A program made the position numbers and the translations under genes. The notes below the pieces were generated by a model, which saw only the letters and a list, made by a program, of their open reading frames with translations, was not told the origin of the DNA and did no database searches. DNA of 64,000 nt from positions 1-64,000 of the forward strand of contig PHAR01000007.1 of NCBI GenBank assembly GCA_002840405.1, written 5' to 3'. Source of the DNA: Deltaproteobacteria bacterium HGW-Deltaproteobacteria-8. Its GTDB lineage: Bacteria > Desulfobacterota > Desulfovibrionia > Desulfovibrionales > Desulfovibrionaceae. Positions 62,082 through 64,000 of this stretch are shown piece after piece (position 1 is the first letter of the stretch; the number at the start of each line of letters is the position of its first letter).

Positions 62082-62147
62082 ATGCTTGTCAACCCATGCG
62101 GATGCATCTGTGCGCAAATTGGCACAGATTGCCCAGACAGGCAATAA
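62082..62147 (+). CDS. Possible 21-residue cysteine-rich peptide divergent from perR
   Basis: An ATG at 62082 with TAAGGAGG three bases ahead opens a 21-codon frame ended by TAA. It carries four cysteines (CGCIC and a later DC). The ribosome site is strong and the candidate PerR box is upstream. It could be a small peroxide-controlled peptide, or chance. Confidence 0.3.
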   Translation: MLVNPCGCICAQIGTDCPDRQ

Positions 62148-62183
62148 GCAGCGGGTTTCGATTAAGGGTTATGACATCAAGAA

Positions 62184-62222
62184 AAAGCAAGGCCCACCGG
62201 GAAGGCGGGCCTTGCTTTATTT
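62184..62222. terminator. Bidirectional terminator beside PilZ gene
   Basis: Twelve perfect pairs (62184-62195 with 62207-62218) have A-rich and T-rich flanks on both sides. It serves the PilZ gene on the minus strand and could end transcription from 62082 on the plus strand. Confidence 0.85.
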
Positions 62223-62223
62223 T

Positions 62224-62553
62224 CTAGCCGATGAGGGCTTGAAGCTCCGTTATAGTCATGTCGAGCGGAATGTCGAACTGGACTCCGATCTCTTGCCCGG
62301 ACTGCCAGCGGATTTGCGCGGACAGGTTCTGCAGCCGCCCGCCGTCCTTCACGCCATGGACCGAAAGGGTCAAGCGCTTGTCGTTGAACTTCGGCACCAG
62401 TTCCTTCAACTTGAGCCGCGCGCCGCCAGTGCTCAGGTCCACCAAGTCCAGGTGGCAACGCTCTTGTCCCTGGACGACAATGCAGACCGTATCGACTCCA
62501 TACGCGCACAACTGAATCCGGGCATAGAGCCGTCGATCCACATGCGTTTCCAT
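62224..62553 (-). CDS. PilZ-domain protein
   Basis: The protein has 109 residues. The cyclic-di-GMP-binding signature is present: RRLYAR near residue 6 (RxxxR) and DLSTGGARL near residue 40 (D/NxSxxG). A single-domain PilZ protein acts as a cyclic-di-GMP effector. ATG 62553 has AAGGGGG upstream. It lies after a chemoreceptor gene on the same strand, so motility control is a reasonable guess. Confidence 0.88.
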   Translation of the reverse strand: METHVDRRLYARIQLCAYGVDTVCIVVQGQERCHLDLVDLSTGGARLKLKELVPKFNDKRLTLSVHGVKDGGRLQNLSAQIRWQSGQEIGVQFDIPLDMTITELQALIG

Positions 62554-62595
62554 AGCAACCCCCTTCAAGCCCAATACACAGCTTGAAGAGATACG

Positions 62596-64000
62596 TTACT
62601 CTTCCGAGCGGAACTTTTCAACCAGTCTGGCCAAGTCTTTTGACATCTCCGCAACTTCGCGGATGCTTGTATTGGCGCCCTGGATGTCCTTGGACATCAC
62701 ACCGGAGAGGGTGTTGATCTCACTGACGTTGGTGTTGATCTCCTCGCTTGTGGCAGACTGCTGCTCCGCTGCCGTGGCAATGGAGCGCACCATGTCCGCG
62801 ATGTGGTCGGAGGCTTCCACGATCTGCTTCAGCACGCCGCCGGCACCGCCCGCAAGCTCAGTGGTCTTGTCCACACGCTCCTTGGCCACGCCCATCTCGC
62901 GCACGGCGTCGTCGGTGCTCATCTGGATGTGCTTGATGGCCGACTCGACCTCCTTGGTGGCGGTCATGGTCTTCTCGGCCAATTTGCGCACCTCGTCGGC
63001 CACCACGGCGAAGCCGCGCCCGGCGTCGCCGGCGCGTGCGGCCTCAATGGCGGCGTTCAGGGCCAGCAGGTTGGTCTGGTCGGCAATGTCGTTGATGACG
63101 CCCATGACCTGCCCGATATCCTTGGCGCTCAGGGAGAGCTGGCTCAGGGCCTGGGACAGGGTCTCCGTGGTGTCGGCCACCTGCTGGATCTCCACCAGGG
63201 TCTTCTGGACCATCTCGCCGCCCTCGCGGGCCACGCTGTTGGCCTTGCCCGAGGCCTCGGAGGTCTCTCCGGCGTTCCTGGCCACCTCCAGCACCGTGGC
63301 GTTCATCTCCTCCATGGCCGTGGCCATCTGGGTGGTGCGGTCCGCGGCGGAGTCCATGCCCTTGGTGAGGTCCTCCATCTGGTCGCTGATGGCGTCGGAG
63401 GCCTGCTCCAACTTCTGCGCCACCTGGGTGACTTCGTTGGCCACGGTGAGCAAATTCTGGCGGTTGGCCTCGATGCGCTTGCGGGCCTGCTCTTCCTGGG
63501 TCAGGTCCATCAGCACGCAGACCACGCCCACGAGATTGCCCTGGGCGTCCTTGAGCGGGGAGGCCTCGGCGTACAGGGGGAAGCTCACGCCATCGGAGCG
63601 GGCATAGGAGAACTTGCCGCTGACCGCAACGCCGGTGCTCAGCACCTTGCTGGCGTAGGAAGGGCGGCTTGCGTCGCCGTAGAACACCTGAGCCACGACC
63701 TGCCCGATGATCTCGCCGTCCGGCTTGCCCAGGATGGCCCGCATGGGGGCATTGGCGTAGCTCATCTTGCCGTCCTTGTCGGCCACATACATGGGCACGA
63801 TAATGCCGTCGAGCAGACCCTTGCTGTATTCCAGCTGGTCCTTGATGCGCCCGACCATGGTCCCCAGGTGCTCGGCCAGCCGCGCAAGGCGGTCCTGCCC
63901 CGAAACGGTGAACTTGGCGTTCAGGTTGCCCTGCAGCACCTCATCGGCGCTGCGCTCGATCTCCGTGATGCGGCGGATGACCACGCGCTTGAAGAAGCTG
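62596..64000 (-). CDS. Methyl-accepting chemotaxis protein with PAS domain (5' end beyond window)
   Basis: At least 468 residues lie in the window and the frame stays open to the right edge. A HAMP-like stretch ([17 protein letters not shown]) comes first, then a PAS domain ([26 protein letters not shown]) and a long signalling domain whose hairpin tip is [41 protein letters not shown]. The N-terminal sensor and membrane part lie outside. The PAS domain could bind FAD, heme or a small molecule. Confidence 0.93.
   Translation of the reverse strand, partial: SFFKRVVIRRITEIERSADEVLQGNLNAKFTVSGQDRLARLAEHLGTMVGRIKDQLEYSKGLLDGIIVPMYVADKDGKMSYANAPMRAILGKPDGEIIGQVVAQVFYGDASRPSYASKVLSTGVAVSGKFSYARSDGVSFPLYAEASPLKDAQGNLVGVVCVLMDLTQEEQARKRIEANRQNLLTVANEVTQVAQKLEQASDAISDQMEDLTKGMDSAADRTTQMATAMEEMNATVLEVARNAGETSEASGKANSVAREGGEMVQKTLVEIQQVADTTETLSQALSQLSLSAKDIGQVMGVINDIADQTNLLALNAAIEAARAGDAGRGFAVVADEVRKLAEKTMTATKEVESAIKHIQMSTDDAVREMGVAKERVDKTTELAGGAGGVLKQIVEASDHIADMVRSIATAAEQQSATSEEINTNVSEINTLSGVMSKDIQGANTSIREVAEMSKDLARLVEKFRSEE

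Noticed and set aside
62086-62586. Plus-strand open frame of 166 codons across the PilZ gene
   Set aside because: It is antisense to a clear PilZ domain and runs through a bidirectional terminator.

Overview
The window looks like a chromosomal segment of a sulfate-reducing bacterium of the Desulfovibrio group (Desulfovibrionales). It is strongly GC-rich. It carries a periplasmic selenocysteine formate dehydrogenase (FdhAB type), a rubredoxin / rubredoxin:oxygen oxidoreductase / desulfoferrodoxin / rubrerythrin / PerR cluster, hypAB, feoAB with a cysteine-rich partner, and many redox proteins. No rRNA, tRNA, prophage or CRISPR array was seen. The right edge cuts a chemoreceptor gene.

Layout. 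0.1-5 kb (minus): a four-cluster ferredoxin with an FAD/NAD(P) oxidoreductase, two lipoproteins (NlpC/P60 and SYLF) and a TVP38-type membrane protein. 5-15 kb: dnaE, a FUSC-type exporter, a CPA2 antiporter with TrkA domains, a TrpB2-like tryptophan synthase beta chain, icd and an Hpt protein. 15.5-31 kb: fdhE, then a seven-gene minus-strand operon (substrate-binding lipoprotein, histidine kinase, REC-STAS regulator, thioredoxin-like protein, GAF/degenerate-rhodanese membrane protein, MauE/DoxX protein, small lipoprotein). Divergent from it are a second thioredoxin-like gene, a transposase-derived protein, a small ORF, fdhA (in-frame UGA = Sec) and fdhB, then a third thioredoxin-like gene and a 1-Cys peroxiredoxin. 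This reads as one redox-signalling and formate-oxidation neighbourhood.

31-46 kb: an FMN riboswitch ahead of ribB, mltA, an AI-2E-family permease, a polar amino-acid ABC transporter, a DUF3298-like lipoprotein, an iron-type alcohol dehydrogenase, the feo operon, a Gate-domain protein, ridA, and two HesB/IscA-like genes. One of the two is interrupted by a UGA that I read as selenocysteine.

46-54 kb: a TetR-pyrR-kinase-YkgJ operon, hemerythrin, an iron-sulfur-flavoprotein-like gene divergent from an HxlR regulator, and hypA-hypB-unknown-mrp. 54-64 kb: a LysR regulator, an IS1595-like transposase fragment, a GNAT-histone-deacetylase fusion, cobM-yjbQ-Cys-rich protein, the oxygen-defence cluster (roo, double rubredoxin, sor, a frameshifted rubrerythrin, perR), a PilZ protein and a truncated chemoreceptor.

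Main points for follow-up: the second selenoprotein gene and its UGA-proximal hairpin; the SBP-kinase-thioredoxin-rhodanese operon; the rubrerythrin whose rubredoxin domain is out of frame; the GNAT-HDAC fusion; and the double rubredoxin with an internal ribosome-binding site.
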